Part shown: piece after piece, positions 18,978 through 28,345 of the stretch
How positions within the stretch are numbered: position 1 is the first letter of the stretch
Layout: each line of letters begins with the position of its first letter
DNA from: Granulibacter bethesdensis
Lineage (GTDB): Bacteria > Pseudomonadota > Alphaproteobacteria > Acetobacterales > Acetobacteraceae
Direction: 5' to 3'
NCBI RefSeq assembly: GCF_001889525.1
Contig: NZ_CP018192.1
Coordinates: forward strand, 1,685,493-1,749,492
Length of the DNA stretch: 64,000 nucleotides
Program-made: the position numbers and the translations under genes
The notes under the pieces: model-generated
Databases searched by the model: none
Told to the model about the DNA's origin: nothing
Seen by the model: the letters and a program-made list of their open reading frames with translations, nothing else

Positions 18978-20206
18978 AGCAGTTTCGGCTGCTTTGGAGC
19001 AGGTGCGAAACGGGCGCGTAGCAACGCACTGTCCGTCAGGCCACGCGGATTCCAGCCAGGCAGCACAATGAAGGGCTGCGCTTTTTTCATCACCGCCCCC
19101 AGCCGGGCCACATCCTCGAAACGCAGCCGGTGCAGGCTGCGCGCGGCGAGAATCCGGTCCACCGTGCGCGCACCGAATCCTGGTACCCGCAACAGCATCT
19201 CCCGGCTGGCACGATTGACATCAAGGGGAAAATCCGCACGGTTTCGCAGCGCCCAGGCCAGTTTCGGGTCCAGCTCCAGATCAAGATAGCCGCCCTGTGT
19301 GCCGGTAGCGATTTCCTCTACGCTGAACCCGTAAAAGCGTAGCAACCAGTCCGCCTGATACAGACGATGCTCCCTCAAAAGAGGCGGTCGCACCAGAGGC
19401 AGGGCCGGAGATGCATCGGGAATAGGAGAAAAGGCTGAATAATACACCCGCCGCAACTGATACCCCGTGTAAAGGCGCGAGGAGGTGGAGAGAATGGTCG
19501 TATCATCGGCTCCATCCGCGCCCACGATCATCTGGGTGCTCTGCCCCGCCGGAGCAAAACGCGCCGCCTTCCGCCCGGAAAGGGTTTTATCTTGCGCCGC
19601 CTCCCCTTCCAGCCGCACCAGCGCCATGGCACTGCGAATAGTCTCCGGCCGCTTTTCCGGCGCCAGCACCCGGACGCTTTCATCCTGTGGAAGCTCGATA
19701 TTGATCGAGAGGCGATCCGCCCATAACCCGGCCTCCCTGATCAGGTCTGGATTGGCGTCGGGAATGGTCTTGAGATGAATATACCCCCGAAATCCGTGAT
19801 CCAGCCGCAGGGTGCGGGCAATCCGCACCATCTCCGCCATCGTATGGTCGGGGGACTGAATAATGCCGGAGGACAGGAACAATCCTTCGATATAGTTCCG
19901 GCGGAAGAATTCCAGCGTCAGCGTAACCACTTCCTCCACCGAGAATCGTGCCCGCTCCACATTCGAGGTGACCCGGTTGATGCAGTAGGAGCAGTCGAAA
20001 ATGCAGAAATTGGTCAGTAATATCTTGAGCAGGGAGATACACCGCCCATCCGGTGTGTAAGCATGGCAGATACCGCGACCCATCGTAGGATCAGCACCCT
20101 CCCCACCTTCATTGCGCCTGCCACGGCCACTGGATGCGCAGGACGCATCATATTTCGCGGCATCCGACAAAATGGCGAGCTTGTCCTGCAAGGTAATCCG
20201 GGCCAT
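18974..20206 (-). CDS. putative DNA modification/repair radical SAM protein
   Basis: 410 residues. The radical SAM CxxxCxxC motif is at Cys68, Cys72 and Cys75 (CIFDCSYC) and should bind a 4Fe-4S cluster and S-adenosylmethionine. The C terminus has a helix-hairpin-helix DNA-binding segment (VNRASREMLLRVPGFGARTV). This family is regularly paired with UdgX/DUF4130 fusion proteins, as here, and is thought to act in DNA repair; the substrate is unknown. It is the first gene of a two-gene operon. The roughly 300 bases upstream, shared with divergent hldD, hold no gene. Confidence 0.85.
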   Translation of the reverse strand: MARITLQDKLAILSDAAKYDASCASSGRGRRNEGGEGADPTMGRGICHAYTPDGRCISLLKILLTNFCIFDCSYCINRVTSNVERARFSVEEVVTLTLEFFRRNYIEGLFLSSGIIQSPDHTMAEMVRIARTLRLDHGFRGYIHLKTIPDANPDLIREAGLWADRLSINIELPQDESVRVLAPEKRPETIRSAMALVRLEGEAAQDKTLSGRKAARFAPAGQSTQMIVGADGADDTTILSTSSRLYTGYQLRRVYYSAFSPIPDASPALPLVRPPLLREHRLYQADWLLRFYGFSVEEIATGTQGGYLDLELDPKLAWALRNRADFPLDVNRASREMLLRVPGFGARTVDRILAARSLHRLRFEDVARLGAVMKKAQPFIVLPGWNPRGLTDSALLRARFAPAPKQPKLL

Positions 20207-20503
20207 GGCGATACGCTAAATGTTCCCTATTTGTTCGTCAAGTGATCACAGGATCGTCTAAATTTTTATCATCACTCAAAAGATGGCTTATCGGGGGGCG
20301 GGGATAGTGGCAAACGTTCTATTGATGCTAAAGAAATGCTCTAACGCCCGGAGAGCAGAAAGGCTGCATCATGTCAGGACACGCTTGATGAAATATACGC
20401 ATCCCAAGCGTGTGCGCGTGCGGCCCGCATCGACAGGGTGGCATAGCGATGCAGGAGGACCGCTCTGCTCCTCCCTGTTACTTTTCTCTCATTATGCCAG
20501 GAA
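20207..20503. other. divergent promoter region between the repair operon and hldD
   Basis: About 300 bases with no credible gene; it should hold promoters for both divergent units. I see no clear operator or riboswitch. Confidence 0.4.
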
Positions 20504-21493
20504 GTGACGGCCTTGATTATTTTGACCGGCGGAGCAGGTTTTATCGGCTCAAACATCGCGGCCGAACTGAATGAGGCAGGCCTTACCGATATCGTTATCA
20601 TTGACTGGCTCGGCACCGAACGCAAATGGCATAATATTGCCAAGCGGCGCTTCGCTGATTTTGTCTTTCCGGAAGAAGTCAACGGCTTTCTGGATGGTTT
20701 GAACGGCGCTGATGCCGTTGTGCATATGGGGGCCAATTCATCAACCACCGCCACAGATGGTGATGAGATCATCCGCTCCAATTTCCGCCTGTCATGCCGT
20801 CTGTGGAACTGGTGCACCGCCACCAGAACGCCTTTCATTTACGCTTCATCCGCCGCGACCTATGGCGATGGCAGCCATGGCTTTGTCGATAACGACAGCG
20901 ATGCGGACCTCGACAGCCTGCATCCGCTCAATCTTTATGGCTGGTCCAAACATGCTTTCGACAAATGGGCGCTGGAAAGGGCACGTCGCCATGACGCTCC
21001 CCCGCAATGGGCCGGTCTGAAGTTTTTCAATGTCTACGGCCCCAACGAATATCACAAGAAAGACATGATGAGTCTGGTGGCCAAAAATACACCGTCCATC
21101 CTGAATGGTCAGGCGATCCGCCTGTTCAAATCCCACCGGCCCGAATTCGCGGACGGAGAACAGCTGCGTGACTTCATCTATGTCAAGGACTGCGCTTCCG
21201 TCGCGAGCTGGTTGCTTCAGAACCGACATGTGAGCGGATTGTTCAATCTGGGAACCGGGAAAGCCCGTTCCTTCCGGGATCTGATGATGGCCGTCGGACA
21301 GGCTGCCGGGAAAACGACATCCATCGAGTTCATCGATATGCCAGCTTCCATCCGTGATCAGTACCAGTATTTCACGGAAGCATCCATGCACAAGCTTCGG
21401 GCGGCTGGTTACACACGGGATTTTTACACGCTGGAAGAAGGCGTACGGGATTACGTGCAGAACTACCTTACCAAAGTCGACCCTTATAGATAA
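20504..21493 (+). CDS. hldD: ADP-glyceromanno-heptose 6-epimerase
   Basis: 329 residues with an N-terminal Rossmann motif (TGGAGFIGSN), the HMGANSSTT segment typical of HldD, and the YGWSK (YxxxK) catalytic pair. It converts ADP-D-glycero- to ADP-L-glycero-beta-D-manno-heptose for the LPS inner core, using bound NADP. The GTG at 20504 sits directly against an AGGAA site; the TTG at 20513, nine bases further on, has better spacing and gives a more usual N terminus, so it may be the true start. gmhA, from the same pathway, lies 4.5 kb away on the other side of the glycan genes. Confidence 0.92.
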   Translation: MTALIILTGGAGFIGSNIAAELNEAGLTDIVIIDWLGTERKWHNIAKRRFADFVFPEEVNGFLDGLNGADAVVHMGANSSTTATDGDEIIRSNFRLSCRLWNWCTATRTPFIYASSAATYGDGSHGFVDNDSDADLDSLHPLNLYGWSKHAFDKWALERARRHDAPPQWAGLKFFNVYGPNEYHKKDMMSLVAKNTPSILNGQAIRLFKSHRPEFADGEQLRDFIYVKDCASVASWLLQNRHVSGLFNLGTGKARSFRDLMMAVGQAAGKTTSIEFIDMPASIRDQYQYFTEASMHKLRAAGYTRDFYTLEEGVRDYVQNYLTKVDPYR

Positions 21494-21550
21494 CTCTGAA
21501 AATATAATATTTAGTCTGCCTTCGACAAACAAAATTTGCAATCAAGAAAT

Positions 21551-21586
21551 AAAAAGGTGAGACATAAATCAGCGTCTGTCCCACCT
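21551..21586 (-). terminator. terminator of the glycan operon
   Basis: GGTGAGACA pairs with TGTCCCACC (one mismatch). On the minus strand the stem is followed by TTTTTATTTC, just past the stop of the gene at 21595. It also separates this operon from convergent hldD. Confidence 0.6.
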
Positions 21587-21594
21587 CGCATTAT

Positions 21595-22623
21595 TCAATC
21601 AGACAGCGTTTCCAAATAAGCCTCAAACGAGCCAGGGCCTGACATAAATGGCTGAGGATACATGGCGCGCAAATCTGGCTTGTTTCGATATAAAATCCGG
21701 TGTTCTTTAGCTATTTTGTTTCCACTTTGATAAGAATCAAACGCCCACCAGCGACCGGGTAGTCCCACCACTTTATGCTTTTTGAGAAGATTTTTATACC
21801 ATGCCATCAGTTCAAAAACCTCGATGCGATCATTGGCATAGCGTTCGAGCATCTGCTCTCCCACCCAAGTAACCTTGGTAAAATGGAAAAATCTTAATAG
21901 CTGATTGCCAGCCAATAGATCTCCAGCACTATTCAGAACCAATGGCCTCTGATTCAAATTCCAGCTTGCTACGTTATAACCTGAATCCTTAATGATATGT
22001 ACTTTATCAAAAAAGGCAGGAACATGGTCACACCATTTCTGATCAGTAAATAGCCCACGTGGGACATCATCAAAACAGAAATCAAGCAGACGGTCACGCC
22101 ACCATTGGGCAAAACGATATCCTTCATCACGGTTAGCGACTGATACAAAACCGAGATTGTAAATTCCGTAAGCTAGTGAAGCAATTTCATTATCAATAAC
22201 CGCCTCCTTTTTTGTATCAGGCAAAAGCTGATGAGGCGTCAATAAAATATCATATGTATCCAGCCAATCGACAATTGGCTGCAGATCAGAAAAGATTGCA
22301 ATATCAGGATCAAGGTAAACGACCTTGTCAGCACCGCCATCTAGAAGACGGACCAGCATCAGACCTTTAACAGCCGTACATAATTCGACAATATCATGCT
22401 CAAATATCCAAGATTGAGGGCTTGGTATTCCGAGCTCTTCAATACGGACAACGCCATCAATGGGCTCAGATGCAAGGTCGAACATAAATCCTTCAGGTTC
22501 CTGATCCGACAGGCAGAGCCAAAACTTCCAATCAGGATGATAGCGTTTCAGCGTCTCCCCAAGTACGCGTACGCGATCAAGATATGAAAATGATGCACTT
22601 GTAAAACAATGTACCTGCGTCAA
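21595..22623 (-). CDS. putative glycosyltransferase (GT8-like, nucleotide-sugar type)
   Basis: 342 residues with a GT-A pattern: the N-terminal strand VHCFTSASFSYL, a DxD-type motif VVYLDPDIAIF near residue 100, and a late HFTKVTW strand. This resembles sugar transferases of the GT8 and nucleotide-diphospho-sugar transferase groups. It probably adds a hexose to LPS core or another surface glycan in the cytoplasm. Its ATG overlaps the stop of the upstream glycosyltransferase (ATGA), so the two are translationally coupled. Confidence 0.7.
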   Translation of the reverse strand: MTQVHCFTSASFSYLDRVRVLGETLKRYHPDWKFWLCLSDQEPEGFMFDLASEPIDGVVRIEELGIPSPQSWIFEHDIVELCTAVKGLMLVRLLDGGADKVVYLDPDIAIFSDLQPIVDWLDTYDILLTPHQLLPDTKKEAVIDNEIASLAYGIYNLGFVSVANRDEGYRFAQWWRDRLLDFCFDDVPRGLFTDQKWCDHVPAFFDKVHIIKDSGYNVASWNLNQRPLVLNSAGDLLAGNQLLRFFHFTKVTWVGEQMLERYANDRIEVFELMAWYKNLLKKHKVVGLPGRWWAFDSYQSGNKIAKEHRILYRNKPDLRAMYPQPFMSGPGSFEAYLETLSD

Positions 22624-24254
22624 GACACATTTTCCTCTACAAATGAAGTAGAATGATGGTCAAAAACGAAGACATTTTTTAAAATCCATCCAACAGTATT
22701 ACTTCCCGTAACGATTGCGCCACGAATTCTATTCGATTGTCCAACTAAACTGGTCAATTTATCTCCGGCCAAAAAAGACTGCAGTTCAGCAAAATCGTGC
22801 AGAACTACCCCATGCTCCGGATACTGTTCAACAATTTTTGGCACATTCCCAGATCCGTCATGAGTAATGAGAAAAGCACCCCCAGCAAGGGCTTCATAAG
22901 CTGTAAAACAGAACGTTTCCGGCCAAAAAGACCAAACCAGAGCCACATCTATCGAATGTTCACTAATAGCCTCCACCATTCTGTTACGAGCATTACAGGT
23001 AACACTGACAGGGATATTATTAATACATTTTGGAAGAGCTGGACCATCAGGATGACCCAACTGGAAAAACTCATAACGCTTATCATTTTGGAATTGGATT
23101 GCCAGTTCTTCGAAATGTGGCCACCCTTTATGAAACTGTCGCCCGCCGATGTGTGCTATACGTAACGGCTGACCTGGCCTGCCGAGCCCACGACGATGAA
23201 GAGAAGGACCAACAACCAGTTTTCCAATCGGCACATCCACAGACGCACTGGTTGGCAGTTGCACCGCTTTTTGTAGTGTCTCCAGAGCAGATTGCGATGG
23301 CGCCAGCAAAACTGGTTTTATAGTATCGAAAAAATTCTTTATCCTTACCATATGAGAGGGACGCTCCTCACCATATCGACAAATATGGCATGCCGTGGAT
23401 GTCACTGGTGGGCCACCACAAAAAACGACATCATTTCTCAGCAGCGTATAGCTTGGGCAACTGTAAAAAAAGTCATGCGCCCATACAATTGGCACTTTAC
23501 AGCCTGATACTTGTACAAGCTTAGCAAGCAGTTCCGGGCAATGAGACATCATGTGGTGAATAACCACAGATAAAATATTAACTTTGTTCCGTAACTCACC
23601 AACAAGATGGATGATTGAATCCATCAAAGTCAGTCCAATAAATTCTCCATCAAGCCTGACTCCAACCTCGAAAGAATGTGCCTGTACAGGCTCAGCCAAG
23701 CGTGGCACATGATAGGCTGGTGACAAATGTAGATAATGCCACCCTCTCTCATTAGCAGCGCGTTGTTCATCATAAACGACATTTTGAATACCACCAGTAT
23801 TAGTGGCATAGTCATCATGACTAACTGAAATAACTAATTCTGCATTGCAAAGTTTCTTTATAATCTGTTCCTGCAATGCAAATGTCTGGATTACTGAACC
23901 TTTCAGAATTCTGAATACCCCCAGCTTCTCGTCACGAGGCATTTCAAGACGATGACGCCAAGCATCCAATCGCCTGATGACACTCCGCCCCTCAGATATC
24001 CCCGCCATTGCATAATGCAATAATGGATTTATTTGAGCCTGGGCGATATCAGGATGGCATCTTAAATAATAAATAGTGTTGAAACGCGCATTAGGATTAC
24101 GTCCCTCACGCCAGCCATGCATATGATAATGCTCCAAAAGAGACATTGTACAGCCAGCAAGATCCGGATATAATTGTAGATAATATTTATCATCAAAATA
24201 AGGCAAAAGCAAAGAACGCTCATAATCAGAGAGCATATTTGTTTTAGACATCAC
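22620..24254 (-). CDS. putative GT4-type glycosyltransferase with N-terminal repeat module
   Basis: 544 residues. Residues about 15-100 hold two repeats of the pattern FDxxYYLxxYPD, HYxxxGxxEGR, also found in the large glycosyltransferase at 30379. The central and C-terminal parts look like a GT-B fold: RIAHIGGRQFHKGW in the position of the nucleotide-sugar domain start, and VALVWSFWPETFCFTAYEAL with a late glutamate typical of GT4. Acceptor and sugar are unknown. It lies 4 bases after the FkbM gene and is coupled to the next glycosyltransferase. Confidence 0.7.
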   Translation of the reverse strand: MMSKTNMLSDYERSLLLPYFDDKYYLQLYPDLAGCTMSLLEHYHMHGWREGRNPNARFNTIYYLRCHPDIAQAQINPLLHYAMAGISEGRSVIRRLDAWRHRLEMPRDEKLGVFRILKGSVIQTFALQEQIIKKLCNAELVISVSHDDYATNTGGIQNVVYDEQRAANERGWHYLHLSPAYHVPRLAEPVQAHSFEVGVRLDGEFIGLTLMDSIIHLVGELRNKVNILSVVIHHMMSHCPELLAKLVQVSGCKVPIVWAHDFFYSCPSYTLLRNDVVFCGGPPVTSTACHICRYGEERPSHMVRIKNFFDTIKPVLLAPSQSALETLQKAVQLPTSASVDVPIGKLVVGPSLHRRGLGRPGQPLRIAHIGGRQFHKGWPHFEELAIQFQNDKRYEFFQLGHPDGPALPKCINNIPVSVTCNARNRMVEAISEHSIDVALVWSFWPETFCFTAYEALAGGAFLITHDGSGNVPKIVEQYPEHGVVLHDFAELQSFLAGDKLTSLVGQSNRIRGAIVTGSNTVGWILKNVFVFDHHSTSFVEENVS

Positions 24255-24258
24255 TCTC

Positions 24259-25866
24259 TCAGTTCTTTATATTTTTCATAAAACGTCGCACTCTGCCGCC
24301 AGCCTTGCGGGAAAACACAAGAGCCTTTTTGAATTGTGGCATCGCGTTAAGAAGAACATGCACATGTCTTGCAATTCTCCAGCTCGTACTTCGTATAATT
24401 TGATCAGTGTAATTGATATTACTATTGTATTTTTCTAATAAATCAAAATAATTTTCTCTAATATTTCCCATTTCTTTTAAATTCTGATCATATTTTTCCC
24501 GTAAAGAATTTGCATCCTTTTGTATTATTGAAATTTTTTCTTCTAAAATATTCTTTTCGTTTTTATTTTTTTCTTCCAAACATTCCTTTTCTTTTTTTAT
24601 TTTGTTCAAATTTTCATTTAATTGATTGTAATCATCATTTAATTTATTATGATCAGCAATAAAATCAAGCGTTTTTAATTCAGAGTCAACCAGCCTTCTT
24701 TTTAGATCGGAAAAATCAACCGCAAAATTTGCAATAATTTTATTTGCAGTTTCCAAGTCACGACCCAACGCTTGCTTGACAGCATTAAGTTCTAAAGAAA
24801 TATTTTCATTCAAAGTTATCAAGCTTTTCCGCTCTATCTCAAAATTGTTTCTTTCCTCATCAAAAATTTTTCTTTCTTCATTAAGTGACGTCTCTAATTG
24901 AGAGATTTTATCCCAGACAAAAATTCCAGGTTTCCAGTCTTTTGCCAAAAAATCCTTATAATTATCCTGACGTAAAGTATGCCCACTGAGAGCAACAACA
25001 CTTTCAATCGACTGACCATGCCAGTCCAGCATACCCCATCGTGGCGTATACCAGAGTGACAACCTGATATCTTCCACGCTCCGTATAGGTTTAAGTATAC
25101 AACCTGGTTGGATTTTAATGTCTAAAGCAAGTGTATTTTTATCAGATGTTGCCAGAAGGCCTGCTTCATAAGACCAAGGAAATATACAATCCTGTCTTCC
25201 ATGTGCATTTTCAGGATTATGAGAAGGAAAAGCAAAATATGTTACATTTAAACCACAAGATAACAAAAACTCAGCCAGATCAAGAGACTTCTGATTTTCA
25301 TTGCATTCAATCCATAAAACGGATTGAGTATTTCTAATAAAATCCTCATCAGATCTTAATACCGCCAGCTCACTTCCTTCAATGTCAAATTTGATCAAGT
25401 CAAATGGGCCATATGCATCCAGAATTTCAGAAAAAGTAATTGTCGGTATCACATCTGATGGCTCATTACCGTCCGGCAACTCATGACTAAAAAATGTGCC
25501 ACCAATGTTTTCTTTATCTATATGTGAATACATTGGAATAGATGTATTTTCCACAACAATACGGTCTATAATCGTGAAAGGCACATCAAGGTTAGAAGAA
25601 AAATTCTTCTTCAAAAATGGAATCATCATAGAGTTGGCTTCAACCGCTACCACTGAAGAAACCATACCTTGCGCTGCTAAGCCCAAGCTGAAGGTTCCAG
25701 CAAATGCCCCTATATCCAGAATTTTGGCGTTATGTGGTATGATAGACGCTATAAACTGTGTTTCCAGCCACGCCCATTCGCCATAATGGTAAAGAAATCT
25801 ACCAATAATGTCATTATTAATATCTGGAACCATCATCATACCATAACGAGTAGCAATCTGCACCAA
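24259..25866 (-). CDS. FkbM-family methyltransferase with C-terminal coiled coil
   Basis: 535 residues. The first 230 or so residues are an FkbM-type SAM-dependent methyltransferase (ILDIGAFAGTFSLGLAAQG as motif I, FDLIKFDIEGSE as the later acidic motif). From about 330 to 480 there is a long charged coiled coil, and the protein ends with the basic TSWRIARHVHVLL-type tail often seen on glycan-modifying enzymes. It probably O-methylates a sugar of the surface polysaccharide, with the coiled coil for membrane or partner docking. This gene is markedly AT-rich compared with gmhA next to it, which suggests transfer. Confidence 0.75.
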   Translation of the reverse strand: MVQIATRYGMMMVPDINNDIIGRFLYHYGEWAWLETQFIASIIPHNAKILDIGAFAGTFSLGLAAQGMVSSVVAVEANSMMIPFLKKNFSSNLDVPFTIIDRIVVENTSIPMYSHIDKENIGGTFFSHELPDGNEPSDVIPTITFSEILDAYGPFDLIKFDIEGSELAVLRSDEDFIRNTQSVLWIECNENQKSLDLAEFLLSCGLNVTYFAFPSHNPENAHGRQDCIFPWSYEAGLLATSDKNTLALDIKIQPGCILKPIRSVEDIRLSLWYTPRWGMLDWHGQSIESVVALSGHTLRQDNYKDFLAKDWKPGIFVWDKISQLETSLNEERKIFDEERNNFEIERKSLITLNENISLELNAVKQALGRDLETANKIIANFAVDFSDLKRRLVDSELKTLDFIADHNKLNDDYNQLNENLNKIKKEKECLEEKNKNEKNILEEKISIIQKDANSLREKYDQNLKEMGNIRENYFDLLEKYNSNINYTDQIIRSTSWRIARHVHVLLNAMPQFKKALVFSRKAGGRVRRFMKNIKN

Positions 25867-25949
25867 ATTTATACTCCTACTTTAATGTGCTTTTACTATT
25901 CAGAAAAAACTGGATACAGCATATCTGATCAATAGATTGGCAAAAACAT

Positions 25950-26537
25950 TTAAGATACAGGAAACAATGTCCGCTCCACCACCGCACAGAGCATATGGGC
26001 CGCGGTGATATGAATCTGCTGGATAATGGCCGTCTGGGGTGATGGTGCCAGCAGCAGGCGGTCACACAGCTCGGTCATGGCGTTACCCGCGACGCCTGTG
26101 AAGCCGAAGGTGATGATCCCTTTCTCCCGCGCGGCTTGCAATGCCCGGATGACGTTCGGTGAGCGGCCCGAGGTGCTGATCCCCAGAAACACATCGCCCT
26201 TTTGTCCCAGCCCGCTCACCTGCCGCTCGAACACATGCTCATAGCCGTAATCATTGCCGATGGCGGTCAGGGCTGAACTATCCGTCGTCAAGGCCAGGGC
26301 AGGCAGCGGCGCACGGTCATACATCAGGCGGGAGACGAACTCGGCGGCAATATGCTGTGCATCCGCGGCACTGCCGCCATTGCCCGCAATCAGCAGCTTT
26401 CCACCATTGCGGATGGAGGTGCAGACATCTTCCCCCATGCGGATAAGGGTCTCGCGGGCCGCTTCATCTGCTGCAAAAGCATCCATAGCCTTACAGGAGG
26501 CATTCAGAAAGCGGGTCAGAAAATCGCGATGATCCAA
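25950..26537 (-). CDS. gmhA: D-sedoheptulose 7-phosphate isomerase
   Basis: 195 residues of a single SIS domain with [20 protein letters not shown] and STSGRSPNV motifs, full length for GmhA. It converts sedoheptulose 7-phosphate to D-glycero-D-manno-heptose 7-phosphate, the first step to LPS heptose; hldD at 20504 does the last. It starts the minus-strand glycan cluster, with 83 bases to the FkbM gene. Confidence 0.92.
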   Translation of the reverse strand: MDHRDFLTRFLNASCKAMDAFAADEAARETLIRMGEDVCTSIRNGGKLLIAGNGGSAADAQHIAAEFVSRLMYDRAPLPALALTTDSSALTAIGNDYGYEHVFERQVSGLGQKGDVFLGISTSGRSPNVIRALQAAREKGIITFGFTGVAGNAMTELCDRLLLAPSPQTAIIQQIHITAAHMLCAVVERTLFPVS

Positions 26538-26852
26538 GGCACATACACCTTCATGCAGGTCAGTTCGAGACCCGCAGGCGTCATGCAGCCACGGGCCGGA
26601 TTACTCTATCACCTTGCCCGTCATGGTGTAAGCCATGTGTTGCCGACTGCAATGCTCTCCGGCAGGGGGGGGGCAAAGATGATAACAAATTTCTATCTAT
26701 TCATTTAAGTTACAACTCATATACCGCTTTATCCATTGTGGCGCACCATGCTGGGCAGCACTTTCCGCCTCCGGGCGGGGCGTAGATTCCATCTTCCTCT
26801 CTTGCCTTGTCCAACAAGAACAGCAGGCCGATCCAAGGAGCCAAAGACGTCC
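26538..26852. other. divergent intergenic region gmhA / aldehyde dehydrogenase
   Basis: About 315 bases with no gene; must contain both promoters. A run of nine G (26665-26673) lies in it and could vary in length. An AT-rich patch near 26680-26720 may be promoter sequence for the dehydrogenase. Confidence 0.4.
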
Positions 26853-28244
26853 ATGCGCTACGCGACGATCAATCCCTATAATGGGGACGTTCTGAAACAA
26901 TTCTCCGAAGCCACGGATGCTGATATTGCCCGGGCGATCACCGATGCGCATGCAGCGTTTCAGTCCTGGCGTTACGCGCCCTTTGCAGAGCGGGCCAAGG
27001 TTATGCGCAGCGCCGCCGCAATCTTGCGGAGCGAGCTGGACGGCTACGCCCGCCTGCTGACCCTGGAAATGGGGAAGCTGTTCACCGAAGCCAAGCTGGA
27101 AGTCGAGTTGTCGGCGAAAATTTTCGAATACTACGCTGACAATGCCGAACGCCTGCTGCAGCCGGAGATCCTGTCGGTGGCTGATCCAGCCGAGGGCAAG
27201 GCGATGATCGTGCATGAGCCGCTGGGCGTCATTCTGGCGATCGAACCGTGGAACTTCCCCTATTACCAGATTGCCCGCATCATCGCGCCACAGCTTTCGG
27301 CCGGGAACACCGTGCTGCTGAAGCATGCGCAGAACGTGCCGCAAGCCGCCGAAGCCTTTGAGGCGCTGATGCTGAAGGCTGGGCTGCCGCGAGGGGCCTT
27401 CATCAACCTGTTTGCCTCTCGCAATCAGATCACCACCATCCTGAACGACCCGCGTGTCTGTGGCGTGGCCCTGACCGGGTCAGAGCGTGCCGGCTCTGCC
27501 GTGGCTGCCACCGCGGGTGCGGCGCTGAAAAAATCCATGATGGAGCTGGGCGGTGCGGATGCCTTCATCGTGCTGGAAGATGCCGATCTGAAAAAGACCA
27601 TCGACTGGGCCGTGTTCGGTCGTCACTGGAATGCCGGTCAAGTCTGCGTATCCTCCAAGCGTATGATCGTTGTGGACAAGGTCTATGACCAGTTCATGGA
27701 AGGCTATGTGAAGGGAGTAGCGGCTCTGCGTGCAGGCGACCCGTTTGATCCCGAAACCACGCTTGCCCCGCTTTCCTCCCAGGCCGCTGCTGATGGCTTG
27801 AAGCAGCAGATTCGTGATGCCGTCGCTCAGGGTGCCAAAGCCACCGAAGTGGGTGCTCCGGTTCCCAATCAGGGCGCTTTCGTGCAGCCGACGATTTTGA
27901 CCGACATTGATGGCGACAATCCGGCACGCCATTGGGAATTCTTCGGTCCCGTCTCCATGATCTTTCGGGCGAAAGATGAGGACGATGCCGTCCGCATCGC
28001 CAATGATACCCCCTATGGTCTGGGCGGATCGGTCTTTACCGCCGATGAGGAGCGTGGCAAGCGCGTGGCCCGCCGAATTGAGACCGGGATGGTATTCATC
28101 AATCACCCGACCATGGTGAAGGCTGACCTTCCTTTTGGCGGCGTCAAGAACTCCGGCTATGGCCGCGAATTGATCGGTCTGGGCATCAAGGAATTCGTGA
28201 ACCACAAGCTGATCGATGTCGTCGATATAGACGCACCGTTCTGA
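26853..28244 (+). CDS. NAD(P)-dependent aldehyde dehydrogenase, succinate-semialdehyde type
   Basis: 463 residues starting MRYATINPYNGDV, set by AAGGAG at 26835-26840 and by family length. Catalytic Cys265 (GQVCVSSKR) and general base Glu231 (MELGGADAF) are present, as are the EPWNFPYYQ and FGGVKNSGYGREL signatures of the GabD/SSDH branch. It should oxidise succinate semialdehyde or a similar aldehyde to the acid. It stands alone, ended by a strong terminator shared with the convergent Hint gene. The substrate is inferred from the subfamily look only. Confidence 0.88.
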   Translation: MRYATINPYNGDVLKQFSEATDADIARAITDAHAAFQSWRYAPFAERAKVMRSAAAILRSELDGYARLLTLEMGKLFTEAKLEVELSAKIFEYYADNAERLLQPEILSVADPAEGKAMIVHEPLGVILAIEPWNFPYYQIARIIAPQLSAGNTVLLKHAQNVPQAAEAFEALMLKAGLPRGAFINLFASRNQITTILNDPRVCGVALTGSERAGSAVAATAGAALKKSMMELGGADAFIVLEDADLKKTIDWAVFGRHWNAGQVCVSSKRMIVVDKVYDQFMEGYVKGVAALRAGDPFDPETTLAPLSSQAAADGLKQQIRDAVAQGAKATEVGAPVPNQGAFVQPTILTDIDGDNPARHWEFFGPVSMIFRAKDEDDAVRIANDTPYGLGGSVFTADEERGKRVARRIETGMVFINHPTMVKADLPFGGVKNSGYGRELIGLGIKEFVNHKLIDVVDIDAPF

Positions 28245-28282
28245 GAAAGACCGGCTTCCTCTTCCTCCTGGCAGGAGGCAAA

Positions 28283-28320
28283 AAACAGGCGCTCCGGGGT
28301 TATATCCGGGGCGCCTGTTT
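28283..28320. terminator. bidirectional rho-independent terminator
   Basis: A 15-bp stem (28283-28297 with 28306-28320; one G-T pair) has A-run and T-run flanks. It lies between the convergent aldehyde dehydrogenase and Hint genes. Confidence 0.85.
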
Positions 28321-28345
28321 CATTATCTGTGAGCGGTCAGGCTGA

